Below, piece by piece: positions 8,107-16,480 of a stretch of DNA of 64,000 nucleotides. Source of the DNA: Methylobacterium sp. E-045 (GTDB lineage: Bacteria > Pseudomonadota > Alphaproteobacteria > Rhizobiales > Beijerinckiaceae); NCBI RefSeq assembly GCF_022829685.1, contig NZ_JAKSYE010000099.1:48203-112202 (forward strand), given 5' to 3'. A program made the position numbers and the translations under genes. The number at the start of each line of letters is the position of its first letter. The stretch's first letter is position 1. The notes beneath the pieces were generated by a model. The model searched no databases. It was given only the letters and a program-made list of their open reading frames with translations, and was not told the DNA's origin.

Positions 8107-10134
8107 ATGGACCTCCAAACCTCCGCACGCCGATCCGTGGCTCCCCTCGCCTGCAACCTGCGGCCTCTCAGGAATGCGGCGCCGTTCCTGCCCATGAGCC
8201 GCGCCGAGATGGACGCGCTCGGATGGGATTCCTGCGACATCGTCCTGGTGACGGGGGACGCCTATGTCGATCACCCGAGCTTCGGCATGGCCATCATCGG
8301 CCGGCTGCTCGAAGCGCAGGGGTTCCGGGTCGGCATCATCGCGCAGCCCGACTGGCAATCGGCGGAGCCGTTCAAGGCACTGGGCCGGCCGACGCTGTTC
8401 TTCGGCGTCACCGGCGGCAATCTCGATTCGATGGTGAACCGCTACACCGCGGACCGGCGCCTGCGAAGCGACGACGCCTACACGGCGGGCGGGGAAGGCG
8501 GCGCCCGCCCGGATCGCTGTACCATCGTCTACACGCAGCGCTGCCGCGAGGCCTACAAGGACGTGCCGATCATCCTCGGCGGCATCGAGGCGTCGCTCCG
8601 CCGCATCGCCCATTACGATTACTGGTCCGACAAGGTGCGCCGTTCGATCCTGGCGGACGCCAAGGCCGATCTCCTCCTCTACGGCAATGCCGAGCGCGCC
8701 GTGGTCGAGGTGGCGAACCGCCTCGCGGCCGGCGAGGCGCCGCACGAGCTCGACTCGGTCCGGGGCGTCGCCCTGTTCCGCCGCGTGCCCGAGCATTGCA
8801 CCGAGCTGCCCGCCGACGATCTCGATTCGGCCGACGAGGCCGCCATGCGCCGCCCGGGCGAGACCGTGATCCGGCTCCCCGCCTACGACGAGGTCAAGGA
8901 CGACAAGGAGGCCTATGCCCGTGCAAGCCGTGTGCTGCACCGGGAGGCCAACCCCGGCAACGCCCGCCCCCTCGTCCAGCGCCACGGCGACCGCGACCTG
9001 TGGCTGAACCCGCCGCCGATCCCGCTCTCCAGCGAGGAGATGGATGCGGTCTACGACCTGCCCTACGCCCGCGCGCCGCACCCCTCCTACGGCGACGCGA
9101 AGATCCCGGCCTGGGACATGATCAAGTTCTCGGTGACGATCATGCGCGGCTGCTTCGGCGGCTGCACCTTCTGCTCCATCACCGAGCACGAGGGCCGCGT
9201 CATCCAGAACCGCTCGGAAGGCTCGATCCTGCGCGAGATCGAGCTCATTCGCGACAAGACGCCGGGCTTCACGGGGGTCATCTCGGATGTCGGCGGGCCG
9301 ACGGCGAACATGTACCGGATGGCCTGCAAGGACCCGAAGATCGAGGCGGCGTGCCGGCTGCCGTCCTGCGTGTTTCCGGACATCTGCCCGAACCTGAACA
9401 CCTCGCACGACGACCTGATCCGGCTCTATCGCAAGGTCCGCGAGGTGGAGGGCGTCAAGAAGGTGATGGTCGCCTCCGGCGTGCGCTACGACCTCGCGGT
9501 GCGGAGCCCCGAATATGTCGAGGAACTCGTGACCCACCACGTCGGTGGCCGTCTCAAGATCGCGCCCGAGCACACCGAGCGCGGCCCCCTCGACCTGATG
9601 ATGAAGCCGGGAATCGGCACCTACGACCGCTTCAAGGAGATGTTCGACGCCGCCGCCAAGAAGGCCGGCAAGAAATACTACCTGATTCCGTATTTCATCG
9701 CGGCGCATCCGGGCACGACCGACGAGGACATGATGAACCTCGCCGTCTGGCTCAAGAAGAACGACTATCGCGCCGACCAGGTCCAGACGTTCCTGCCCTC
9801 GCCCATGGCGACGGCCACGACCATGTATCACACCGAGATCAATCCGCTGCAGGGCGTGCGGCGCGGCGGCAGCGAGCCCGTCGACGCCATCAAGGGGATG
9901 CGGCAGCGCCGGCTGCACAAGGCGTTCCTGCGCTACCACGATCCCGAGAACTGGCCCCTGTTGCGGGAGGCGCTGCGGGCGATGGGCCGCGCGGATCTCA
10001 TCGGGCCGAGGCCGGACCAGCTCATTCCGTTCTCGCAGCCGCCGGGAACGGGCTCGGGCAAGGGGCAGCCGCGACCCATGCGCCATCCGGGCGCGCCGCG
10101 CTTCACCACGAAGGGCGTGCCGCTGCGGAAGTGA
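8107..10134 (+). CDS. ygiQ: YgiQ-family radical SAM protein
   Basis: A 675-residue protein of the YgiQ (UPF0313) family. An N-terminal cobalamin-binding-like domain (about 20-120, with FGMAIIGRLLEAQGFRVGIIAQPDW) is followed by family blocks ILGGIEASLRR and HYDYWSD, and the radical SAM core carries the 4Fe-4S motif CFGGCTFC with C349, C353 and C356 in the CX3CX2C pattern. A C-terminal DUF3362-type region with QVQTFLPSPMATATTMYH completes it. The molecular reaction of YgiQ is not settled. The length is in the family's normal range. It stands alone between a 199-bp and a 289-bp gap; nothing recognisable was seen in either gap. Confidence 0.9.
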   Translation: MDLQTSARRSVAPLACNLRPLRNAAPFLPMSRAEMDALGWDSCDIVLVTGDAYVDHPSFGMAIIGRLLEAQGFRVGIIAQPDWQSAEPFKALGRPTLFFGVTGGNLDSMVNRYTADRRLRSDDAYTAGGEGGARPDRCTIVYTQRCREAYKDVPIILGGIEASLRRIAHYDYWSDKVRRSILADAKADLLLYGNAERAVVEVANRLAAGEAPHELDSVRGVALFRRVPEHCTELPADDLDSADEAAMRRPGETVIRLPAYDEVKDDKEAYARASRVLHREANPGNARPLVQRHGDRDLWLNPPPIPLSSEEMDAVYDLPYARAPHPSYGDAKIPAWDMIKFSVTIMRGCFGGCTFCSITEHEGRVIQNRSEGSILREIELIRDKTPGFTGVISDVGGPTANMYRMACKDPKIEAACRLPSCVFPDICPNLNTSHDDLIRLYRKVREVEGVKKVMVASGVRYDLAVRSPEYVEELVTHHVGGRLKIAPEHTERGPLDLMMKPGIGTYDRFKEMFDAAAKKAGKKYYLIPYFIAAHPGTTDEDMMNLAVWLKKNDYRADQVQTFLPSPMATATTMYHTEINPLQGVRRGGSEPVDAIKGMRQRRLHKAFLRYHDPENWPLLREALRAMGRADLIGPRPDQLIPFSQPPGTGSGKGQPRPMRHPGAPRFTTKGVPLRK

Positions 10135-10423
10135 CGGTTTCGCGCGTCGGGCGACCGAATGGTCCAAGGGCCGCTTTCGGGGTTCTACGCCGCGAAACGG
10201 ATTCTTCCCGCGCCTGCCAGGGGACCGGGCGGTCGACGGGGGGCGACAGGTTTCGACCGGGACATCGCCGTTCTGGCGGGAGGCGTCGACACCCGGCCAT
10301 CGCCGCCCCGCCGCTCCTGATCACGGCCATCCCGTCGCGGACCCGCACGGCGTCCAGATCGGAGCCGTCCCGCGAGACTTGGTGTAAGCCCCGTCTCAAC
10401 CTCGCGGAGGGGGGAGGAACGTT

Positions 10424-11329
10424 GTGGGTCTGATCTACGCGCTCGGTGCCTATCTGAGCTGGGGCGTCGTCGTGCCGGTGCATTTCCGGCTGCTCGATGC
10501 CGTGCCGGCCGGCAGCATCCTGGCTCACCGCATCGTCTGGTCGAGCGTCCTCGTGGTCGGCCTGCTGGCGATCCTGCGCCGGCGGATCCGCAATCCGTTT
10601 CCCCTGAGGCGGCGCCATCTCCTCCTCGTCGTCTCGGCCGGGCTGATCGGCGTCAACTGGCTGCTCTACCTCCGGGCGGTCCAGTCCGGTCACATGCTCG
10701 ATGCGAGCCTGGGCTATTTCATCAATCCGCTGATGAGCGTGGCGCTCGGCGCCCTCGTCCTCGGCGAGCGGCTGCGGCCGGTCCAGGCCGTGGCGGTGGG
10801 GCTCGCCGCCGCCGGCGTGGTCCTGGCGGTGGTCCTGGCCGGACACCTACCCTGGCTGTCCTTGAGCCTCGCCGCGAGTTTTTCCCTCTACGGGCTGGCG
10901 CGCAAGGTGGTGGGCGTCGACGCCATGGTGGGCTTTGCCGCCGAGACCTTCCTGCTCCTGCCCGCCGCCGCGTTCTATCTCCTCTTCGCCGCCCCCTCCG
11001 TGGTGAACGGCGATCCCGTCCGCCTCGGCCTCCTGCTCCTCACCGGCGCCACCACCGCCCTGCCGCTGATCTGGTTCGCCGCCGCCGCACAGCACCTCAC
11101 CCTCTCCACCCTCGGGCTGATGCAATACCTCGCCCCCTCCTGCCTCCTGGGGCTCAGCGTCCTCGTCTACGGCGAGCGGCTGGAGCCGCATCGACTGGTC
11201 CTGTTCGTCCTGATCTGGCTGGCGCTGGCGCTCTATGCCGCCGATTCCTTCCGCGCGGCACGGAGGGCCAAGGCGCCGCCGGAACCCGTCACCGCTGGCC
11301 CCGAACGCCGCGGCATGCGATCGTTCTGA
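10424..11329 (+). CDS. rarD: RarD-type DMT-superfamily permease
   Basis: A 301-residue inner-membrane protein with about ten hydrophobic helices, of the RarD branch of EamA transporters. Diagnostic stretches are YLSWGVVVPVHFRLL, PAGSILAHRIVWS, GVNWLLYLRAVQSG and ASLGYFINPLMSV. The substrate of RarD proteins is unknown (the E. coli homologue was linked to chloramphenicol sensitivity). The GTG start at 10424 is supported by a strong GGGGGAGG ribosome site eight bases upstream. It is followed after 20 bp by the peptidase gene, so the two may share a transcript. Confidence 0.88.
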   Translation: MGLIYALGAYLSWGVVVPVHFRLLDAVPAGSILAHRIVWSSVLVVGLLAILRRRIRNPFPLRRRHLLLVVSAGLIGVNWLLYLRAVQSGHMLDASLGYFINPLMSVALGALVLGERLRPVQAVAVGLAAAGVVLAVVLAGHLPWLSLSLAASFSLYGLARKVVGVDAMVGFAAETFLLLPAAAFYLLFAAPSVVNGDPVRLGLLLLTGATTALPLIWFAAAAQHLTLSTLGLMQYLAPSCLLGLSVLVYGERLEPHRLVLFVLIWLALALYAADSFRAARRAKAPPEPVTAGPERRGMRSF

Positions 11330-11349
11330 GGGAGATTCGGAGGGTCTGG

Positions 11350-12342
11350 ATGCGCAACCGTATCACCGACATCGCCGGCATCAGGGTCGGCCACGCCCAT
11401 GACGCGCGCGTGGCGAGCGGTACCACCGCGATCCTGTTCGACGCAGCCGTGGTGGCGGGCGTGGATGTGCGCGGCGGCGGGCCGGGCACCCGCGAGACCG
11501 ACCTCCTCGACCCCGAGCGCACGGTGGAGCGCATCGACGGCCTGGTCCTGTCCGGCGGCTCGACCTTCGGCCTCGACGCGGGGGCGGGCGTCGTCGCCCG
11601 GCTCGCCGAGTCGGGGAGGGGATTTTCCATCGGCGACGTCCGCGTCCCCATCGTCCCCGGCGCGATCCTGTTCGATCTCCTCAACGGCGGCGACAAGAAC
11701 TGGGGCCGCTTCTCGCCCTATCGCGACCTCGGCTATGCGGCTGCTGCCGCGGCGTCCGAGGATTTCGGCCTCGGCACCGTGGGGGCGGGCTACGGCGCCC
11801 GCACGGCCAATCTCAAGGGCGGTCTCGGCTCGGCTTCGTCCCTCGTGGACGGCACGCCCGTACGGGTCGGCGCGCTCGTGGCCGTCAACGCCTTCGGGCG
11901 GGTCACGGTGGGGGAGGGGCGGCGCTTCTGGGCGGCGCCGTTCGAGCGGGAGGGGGAGTTCGGCGGCCTCGGCTTCCCCGATCCGATGCCGGCGGACGCC
12001 TTCACCTGGCCGCGCGAGGCCCCGCCCGGCACCAGCACCACCCTGGCCCTCGTCGCCACCGACGCGATCCTCACCAAGGCTCAGTGCCGCCGCCTCGCGG
12101 TGATGGCGCAGGACGGGTTGGCGCGGGCGATCCACCCGGTCCACACGCCCCTCGACGGCGACGTGGTCTTCGCGGTCTCCACCGGGGCCGTGCCGCTTGG
12201 CGATCCCGTCACCGACCTCGCCCGTATCGGCGCGGCGGCGGCCGACACCCTCGCCCGCGCGGTCGCCATCGGCATCCACGCGGCGACCGGCCTGCCGGGG
12301 CTGGCGATGCCTCCCGCCTGGCGGGATCTGTGGGGCGGGTAG
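11350..12342 (+). CDS. P1 (S58, DmpA-like) family peptidase
   Basis: A 330-residue member of the N-terminal-nucleophile peptidase family S58 (L-aminopeptidase D-Ala-esterase DmpA / beta-peptidyl aminopeptidase). These proteins cut themselves into two chains and release N-terminal residues from short peptides. Conserved blocks: NRITDIAGIRVGHA at the start, GGGPGTRETDLLDPE near 39-53, LSGGSTFGLDA near 68-78, GAGYGARTANLKGGLGSAS and VGALVAVNAFG. The beta-chain nucleophile is probably in the later part, but I could not fix the residue. No signal peptide, so it is likely cytoplasmic. Confidence 0.85.
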   Translation: MRNRITDIAGIRVGHAHDARVASGTTAILFDAAVVAGVDVRGGGPGTRETDLLDPERTVERIDGLVLSGGSTFGLDAGAGVVARLAESGRGFSIGDVRVPIVPGAILFDLLNGGDKNWGRFSPYRDLGYAAAAAASEDFGLGTVGAGYGARTANLKGGLGSASSLVDGTPVRVGALVAVNAFGRVTVGEGRRFWAAPFEREGEFGGLGFPDPMPADAFTWPREAPPGTSTTLALVATDAILTKAQCRRLAVMAQDGLARAIHPVHTPLDGDVVFAVSTGAVPLGDPVTDLARIGAAAADTLARAVAIGIHAATGLPGLAMPPAWRDLWGG

Positions 12343-12569
12343 AGGCCAAAACGGTTTCCCGGCGCCCCATTCCCCGGACGCCCGGAGCGAGGCGGAGGGT
12401 GATCAGGAACCCAACTCAAGTAGCGCTGCGTGAGCGGCTCATGCCACTCACCCGAAGAGTTTTGCGCGAAGTGTTTTGACCGCTTCGCGACGTCTCCCGA
12501 TGAGATCCGGATCGGGTTCCGCTCACGCCCGACCCGCCCGGGGAAGGGATGGGTGAGGGGCCGGGTGGC

Positions 12570-12845
12570 TCACTCCCCCTTGGCGTCCTCGACCAGCTGC
12601 GCCAGCCCCGCATCGACCTCGGCGCCGAGGAGGGCCCGCTCCGCCTCGCTGAGGTCGCGCGCCCAGGTCGGGCCGGCGAACCCGGCGGCGCATTTGGCCC
12701 GCTCGGCGGCGATATAGGCTTCCGTTTCCTCCGGCTGCCGGCGCATCGCCTCGGCGAAGCCGAACCAGGCCGCGCGCTCCACCACCGCGAGGCGGGCGCG
12801 CAGGCGGATCATCACCGCCCGGTCCGGGCTGACATCGTCGCTCAT
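12570..12845 (-). CDS. Conserved hypothetical 91-residue protein
   Basis: A 91-residue acidic, mostly helical protein without signal peptide or cysteine motif; I do not recognise its family. It starts MSDDVSPDRAVMI with alternating charged and hydrophobic helices (RLRARLAVVERAAW, AYIAAERAKCAAGF, LSEAERALLGAEVDAGL). Codon use looks like that of the surrounding genes, which supports a real gene. It lies 37 bp downstream of a small four-cysteine protein on the same strand. Confidence 0.6.
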   Translation of the reverse strand: MSDDVSPDRAVMIRLRARLAVVERAAWFGFAEAMRRQPEETEAYIAAERAKCAAGFAGPTWARDLSEAERALLGAEVDAGLAQLVEDAKGE

Positions 12846-12882
12846 GGGAGATTCGTTCCTGGCTGATTCGCTTCCGGCCGGG

Positions 12883-13089
12883 TCAGCGCCGCGGCTCGCA
12901 GCGGGTCTTCACGTAGGTGCCCGTATCGTCGCCATGGCCGGCATTGGCCGCCAGGACCGGCCCCTGCATCATGCACTCCTGAAGCGTGTGGGCCGGCCCC
13001 GTGATCACGTCGAGGGCCGTCTCGCGGGAGCAGTCGGGGGCCTGGACCGTCGAGGCGCAGACCAGGGCAACGATGAGGACTGAGTTCAT
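12883..13089 (-). CDS. Small four-cysteine protein, paralogue of 59497-59718
   Basis: A 68-residue protein with a hydrophobic N-terminus (MNSVLIVALVCAST) and cysteines at 11, 20, 39 and 64. The gene at 59497-59718 encodes a 73-residue protein with cysteines at 11, 20, 39 and 66, the same MN(S/T)...LVCA start and a matching end ((T/A)Y(V/L)KTxC), so the two are paralogues. The hydrophobic start suggests export or membrane anchoring; the cysteine after LV does not form a good lipobox. Function unknown. The start ATG at 13089 was preferred over an upstream in-frame codon that would add a proline-rich stretch in front of the hydrophobic segment. Confidence 0.65.
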   Translation of the reverse strand: MNSVLIVALVCASTVQAPDCSRETALDVITGPAHTLQECMMQGPVLAANAGHGDDTGTYVKTRCEPRR

Positions 13090-13389
13090 GAGACCGGAAC
13101 CTAGACGCGCGGGGCAGGGCGGCAAGGGTGGCCTGCAGGAAAATGCAGCGCTCCACGCTCGACGGTGCGGCTCCGGACACGTGCCGAAGCCTTGAGGAAT
13201 GCCATGGCATAAGACTTTTATCCTAAGATAAATAGCCCAGGTAAACTAGCCTAGGCATTCCGGCTTATGCCCGGGAGGCTCGTGCCTGTGGACGTATCGC
13301 CTCACGCTCCGCACCATGGGCCCATCCGTGCTCCCATCCGTGCTAAGGTCGGACCGGTCGCGGGCGGGATGCGGGACAGCGGAGCGGGA
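13090..13389. other. Divergent control region with AT-rich imperfect palindromes
   Basis: This 300-bp stretch separates the minus-strand small gene from the plus-strand ATPase gene. Positions 13208-13260 are strikingly AT-rich for this genome and contain a near-perfect palindrome TTATCCTAAGATAA (13218-13231) and the perfect octamer GCCTAGGC (13249-13256). It probably holds promoters for one or both genes; the palindromes may be operators (inference). No gene was recognised. Confidence 0.5.
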
Positions 13390-14928
13390 ATGACGGTGGG
13401 GATCGAGATGGGTCTGAGCATGGGGTCGGGCGAAGAGCCCGCCCGGCTCGATCTCGAGGAGCTGCTGGCCACCCGGCTCCTGGTCCAGGGCAATTCCGGC
13501 TCCGGCAAGTCGCATCTCCTACGCCGCCTCCTCGAACAGAGCGCGGGCTCGGTCCAGCAGGTGATCATCGACCCGGAGGGCGATTTCGTCACCCTCGCCG
13601 AGGCCTATGGCCATGTGGTCGTGGACGGCGCTCACGGGGAGGGCGACCTCCAGGCCATCGCGGCCCGGGTGCGCGCCCACCGGGTCTCCGTGGTCCTCAC
13701 CCTGGAGAGCCTCGACATGGAGGCGCAGATGCGCGCCGCCGCCGCCTTCCTCGGTGGCCTGTTCGAGGCCGAGCGCAGCCATTGGCATCCCGTCCTCGTG
13801 GTCGTCGACGAGGCGCAGATCTTTGCCCCCGCCGCCGCCGGCGACGTCTCCGACGAGGCGCGCAAGGCCTCCCTCGGGGCCATGACCAACCTGATGTGCC
13901 GCGGCCGCAAACGTGGGCTCGCCGGCATCATCGCCACGCAGCGCCTCGCCAAGCTCGCCAAGAACGTGGCGGCCGAGGCCACGAATTTCCTCATGGGCCG
14001 CACCTTCCTCGACATCGACATGGCGCGGGCCGCCGACCTCCTCGGCCTCGACCGCCGGGGCGCCGAGCGGTTCCGCGATCTCGCCCGCGGCGAGTTCGTG
14101 GCCCTCGGCCCCGCATTGAGCCGCCGGCCGCTGGCCCTGCGCATCGGTCCGGTCTCCACCTCGGCGCGCTCGGGTTCGCCCAAGCTCGTACCGCTTCCCG
14201 CCCCCGCCGACGCGGATCTGCGCGCCCTCATCCTCACCCGTTCGCCCGAGGATGGGCCGGCCTCCTGGGCCCCGGCACCGCGCACCCCGCCGACGCCCCG
14301 TGCGAGCCCCGCCGACCTCCTGCGCGAGCTCAGCGCCTACCGGCCGGAGCCCGTCGAGGCCCCCGCCCCCTTGAGCGAGGAGGACCTGCGGGCCGGTCTC
14401 GACGAGGTGCTGCGCGGCATCGCCGCCGATCCCGATGCGGGACGTCAACCCGTGGCCGTGATCTACCAGGACTTTCTCGTCCGCTGCCGCATGCGCGGGC
14501 TCGACGGCGAATCCCTCACCCTCGCCGCCTTCCGCCGCCGCCTCGGCGTGGCGCGGGCCGGGTTCGACGGGCAGGCCTCCCCGGCCGACGGGGACGGGCG
14601 CTGGGACGAGGCGCAGGCCGCCGCCGCCAGCCTGCCCGACGAGGTCCAGGGCCTTTTCCTGCTGCTCGCCCGCGCGGCCCTGGCCGGAGAGCCCTGCCCC
14701 GGCGACGAGGCCCTGGCGCGGGCCATCGGCAGCCGCTCCCCTGGCCGAGCGCGGCGGCTCCTCGCCTATGTGGAGACGCGGGGCACCATCGTCTGCCGCA
14801 CGGATTTTCGCGGGCTGCGCGTCATCGCCCTGCCCGTCCTCGGCTGCGAGACCGGGCCGGGCGACCCCAAGGCGCTCCTGCCGGGAAGCGCCGAGCCGGA
14901 GATGCCGGGTCTGTTCGCGGCCGAATAG
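13390..14928 (+). CDS. HerA/DUF87-type P-loop ATPase
   Basis: A 512-residue ATPase of the FtsK/HerA superfamily with a helicase HerA central (DUF87) domain. Walker A is GNSGSGKSH at about 34-42, Walker B VLVVVDEAQIF near 135-145, and a sensor-like GIIATQRLAKLAKNV block follows. The second half is an alanine/proline-rich linker (about 275-340) and a winged-helix-like region (about 400-490). Family members pump or translocate DNA or remodel nucleoprotein complexes. Partner nucleases (NurA, SIR2, HerA-defence companions) are not adjacent, so it appears to be a stand-alone ATPase. The start at 13390 was chosen because the longer frame overlaps the AT-rich promoter region; ATG 13408 is an alternative. 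Confidence 0.8.
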   Translation: MTVGIEMGLSMGSGEEPARLDLEELLATRLLVQGNSGSGKSHLLRRLLEQSAGSVQQVIIDPEGDFVTLAEAYGHVVVDGAHGEGDLQAIAARVRAHRVSVVLTLESLDMEAQMRAAAAFLGGLFEAERSHWHPVLVVVDEAQIFAPAAAGDVSDEARKASLGAMTNLMCRGRKRGLAGIIATQRLAKLAKNVAAEATNFLMGRTFLDIDMARAADLLGLDRRGAERFRDLARGEFVALGPALSRRPLALRIGPVSTSARSGSPKLVPLPAPADADLRALILTRSPEDGPASWAPAPRTPPTPRASPADLLRELSAYRPEPVEAPAPLSEEDLRAGLDEVLRGIAADPDAGRQPVAVIYQDFLVRCRMRGLDGESLTLAAFRRRLGVARAGFDGQASPADGDGRWDEAQAAAASLPDEVQGLFLLLARAALAGEPCPGDEALARAIGSRSPGRARRLLAYVETRGTIVCRTDFRGLRVIALPVLGCETGPGDPKALLPGSAEPEMPGLFAAE

Positions 14929-14962
14929 GCCGCGCCCCTCGCAGCCAAGGGGCGGGCCGTCG

Positions 14963-16291
14963 TCACACCCGCACGCGTCCGGCCTCGGAGGCCCGCTCGA
15001 TCCTCGTCATGCCGAGGAGGTGATAGATCAGGATGGCCCCGAAAGTGGCGGTGCCGATGCCGCCGAAGGCGAAGGAGCCGATTTTCAGGGTGAGGTCGCC
15101 CGCGCCCAGCACCACGGCGACGCCCACGGTGAGGAGGTTGCGGGCATTGGCGAAGTCCACCCGGTTCTCCACCCAGATCCGCCCGGCGGTGGCCGCGATC
15201 AGCCCGAACACCACCACCGAGAGGCCGCCGATCACCGGCACCGGCAGGGTCAGGATCAGCGCCCCGAATTTCGGGCACAGGCCGAACAGGATCGCGGTGA
15301 AGCCGGCGACCACGAAGACCAGGGTCGAGTAGATCCGGGTCATGGCCATGACGCCCATATTCTCCGCATAGGTCGTCACCCCGGTGCCGCCGAGCCCGCC
15401 GGACAGCATGGTGGCGAAGCCGTCGCCGAGGAAGGCGCGGGCGATGTAGGGGTCGAGATTGCGGCTCGTCATCGCGCCGATGGCTTTGATATGGCCGAGA
15501 TTCTCGGCGATCAGCACCACGAAGACCGGGGCGATGAGGGCGATCGCCTTGGGGTCGAAGACCGGCGCCACGAAGCCCGGCACGCCGATCCAGGGGGCGG
15601 CCAGGACGGCGGAGAAATCGATGGGTTTGGCGAGACCGAACCCGTTGGCGAGGAGGAGATAGAGCAGGTAGGCGAGGGCCGCTCCGATCAGGATCGGCAG
15701 GCGTCGGGCGAGGCCGGGCGCGTAGATGGTGATGACGCTGACGATGACCACCGTCAGGAGGCCGAACCAGGTGTCGAAGGCGGAGGCCGAGATGATCCGC
15801 GTGGCGATCGGCGCGAGGTTGAGGCCGATGGCGGCCACCACCGCGCCGGTCACCACCGGGGGCATCACGCGCTCCACCCAGGCATAGCCGACGAGGCCGA
15901 TGACGGCGCCGACGAGGCCGTAGAGCAGGCCCGCCGCGACGATGCCGCCGAGCGCCACGGCGATGTTGGGGTTCGGCCCCGCCCCGGCATAGCCCGTGGC
16001 CGCGATCACCACCCCGACGAAGGCCGCCGACGAGCCGAGATAGCTCGGCACCCGGCCTCCCGTGGCGACGAAGAAGATCAGCGTGCCGATCCCGGAGAAG
16101 AAGATCGCCAGGTTGGGGTCGAACCCCATCAGGATCGGCATCAGGGCGGTGGCACCGAACATCGCCACCACGTGCTGGAAGCCGAGGAGCACGGTCTGGC
16201 CCGCTGGCAGGCGCTCGTCGGGCATGACGTCCGTGGCCTCGGACGTCGCATCCTTGCCGCGCCAGACGGGGAAATAGGGTTCGGCTGCCAT
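14963..16291 (-). CDS. rutG: Uracil/pyrimidine permease, NCS2 family
   Basis: A 442-residue inner-membrane proton symporter of the uracil-xanthine (NCS2) family. Seen: LGFQHVVAMFGATALMPILMG at the first helix, GSSAAFVGVV, the NCS2 signature region LIAENLGHIKAIGAMTSRNL with its conserved glutamate, and GGLGGTGVTTYAENMGVMAMT. These fit RutG/UraA rather than the xanthine branch. The rest of the rut pathway lies 3 kb upstream on the same strand, which supports the RutG assignment. The start MAAEPYFPVW was chosen over an upstream arginine/proline-rich extension. It is separated from the pathway genes by two polysaccharide genes, unlike E. coli where rutG ends the operon. Confidence 0.88.
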   Translation of the reverse strand: MAAEPYFPVWRGKDATSEATDVMPDERLPAGQTVLLGFQHVVAMFGATALMPILMGFDPNLAIFFSGIGTLIFFVATGGRVPSYLGSSAAFVGVVIAATGYAGAGPNPNIAVALGGIVAAGLLYGLVGAVIGLVGYAWVERVMPPVVTGAVVAAIGLNLAPIATRIISASAFDTWFGLLTVVIVSVITIYAPGLARRLPILIGAALAYLLYLLLANGFGLAKPIDFSAVLAAPWIGVPGFVAPVFDPKAIALIAPVFVVLIAENLGHIKAIGAMTSRNLDPYIARAFLGDGFATMLSGGLGGTGVTTYAENMGVMAMTRIYSTLVFVVAGFTAILFGLCPKFGALILTLPVPVIGGLSVVVFGLIAATAGRIWVENRVDFANARNLLTVGVAVVLGAGDLTLKIGSFAFGGIGTATFGAILIYHLLGMTRIERASEAGRVRV

Positions 16292-16480
16292 GATCGCGTC
16301 GTCTCCGGACGGTGGGGTCGCGTAATGCACATCGCGTGATGCAAGGAGCGTGGCAGGCGCATCCCAGGGAGCGGATGGCCTGAGCGCTCTCCCCCGACAT
16401 GGATGCCGGTTCGGCGAAGAGGGGCGCCGCACGACGAAGGCCTGGAGAGGTGTCCCGACCCGACTTGGTCGGGCGCAGCC

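Noticed and set aside
8092..10167. 691-codon open frame on the minus strand opposite ygiQ
   Set aside because: It mirrors the ygiQ codons, with biased composition and no motif; the plus strand has all radical SAM motifs.
10135..10423. Possible small gene in the ygiQ-rarD gap
   Set aside because: Only shadow frames with biased composition were found; no ribosome site or motif. Nothing supported in this gap.
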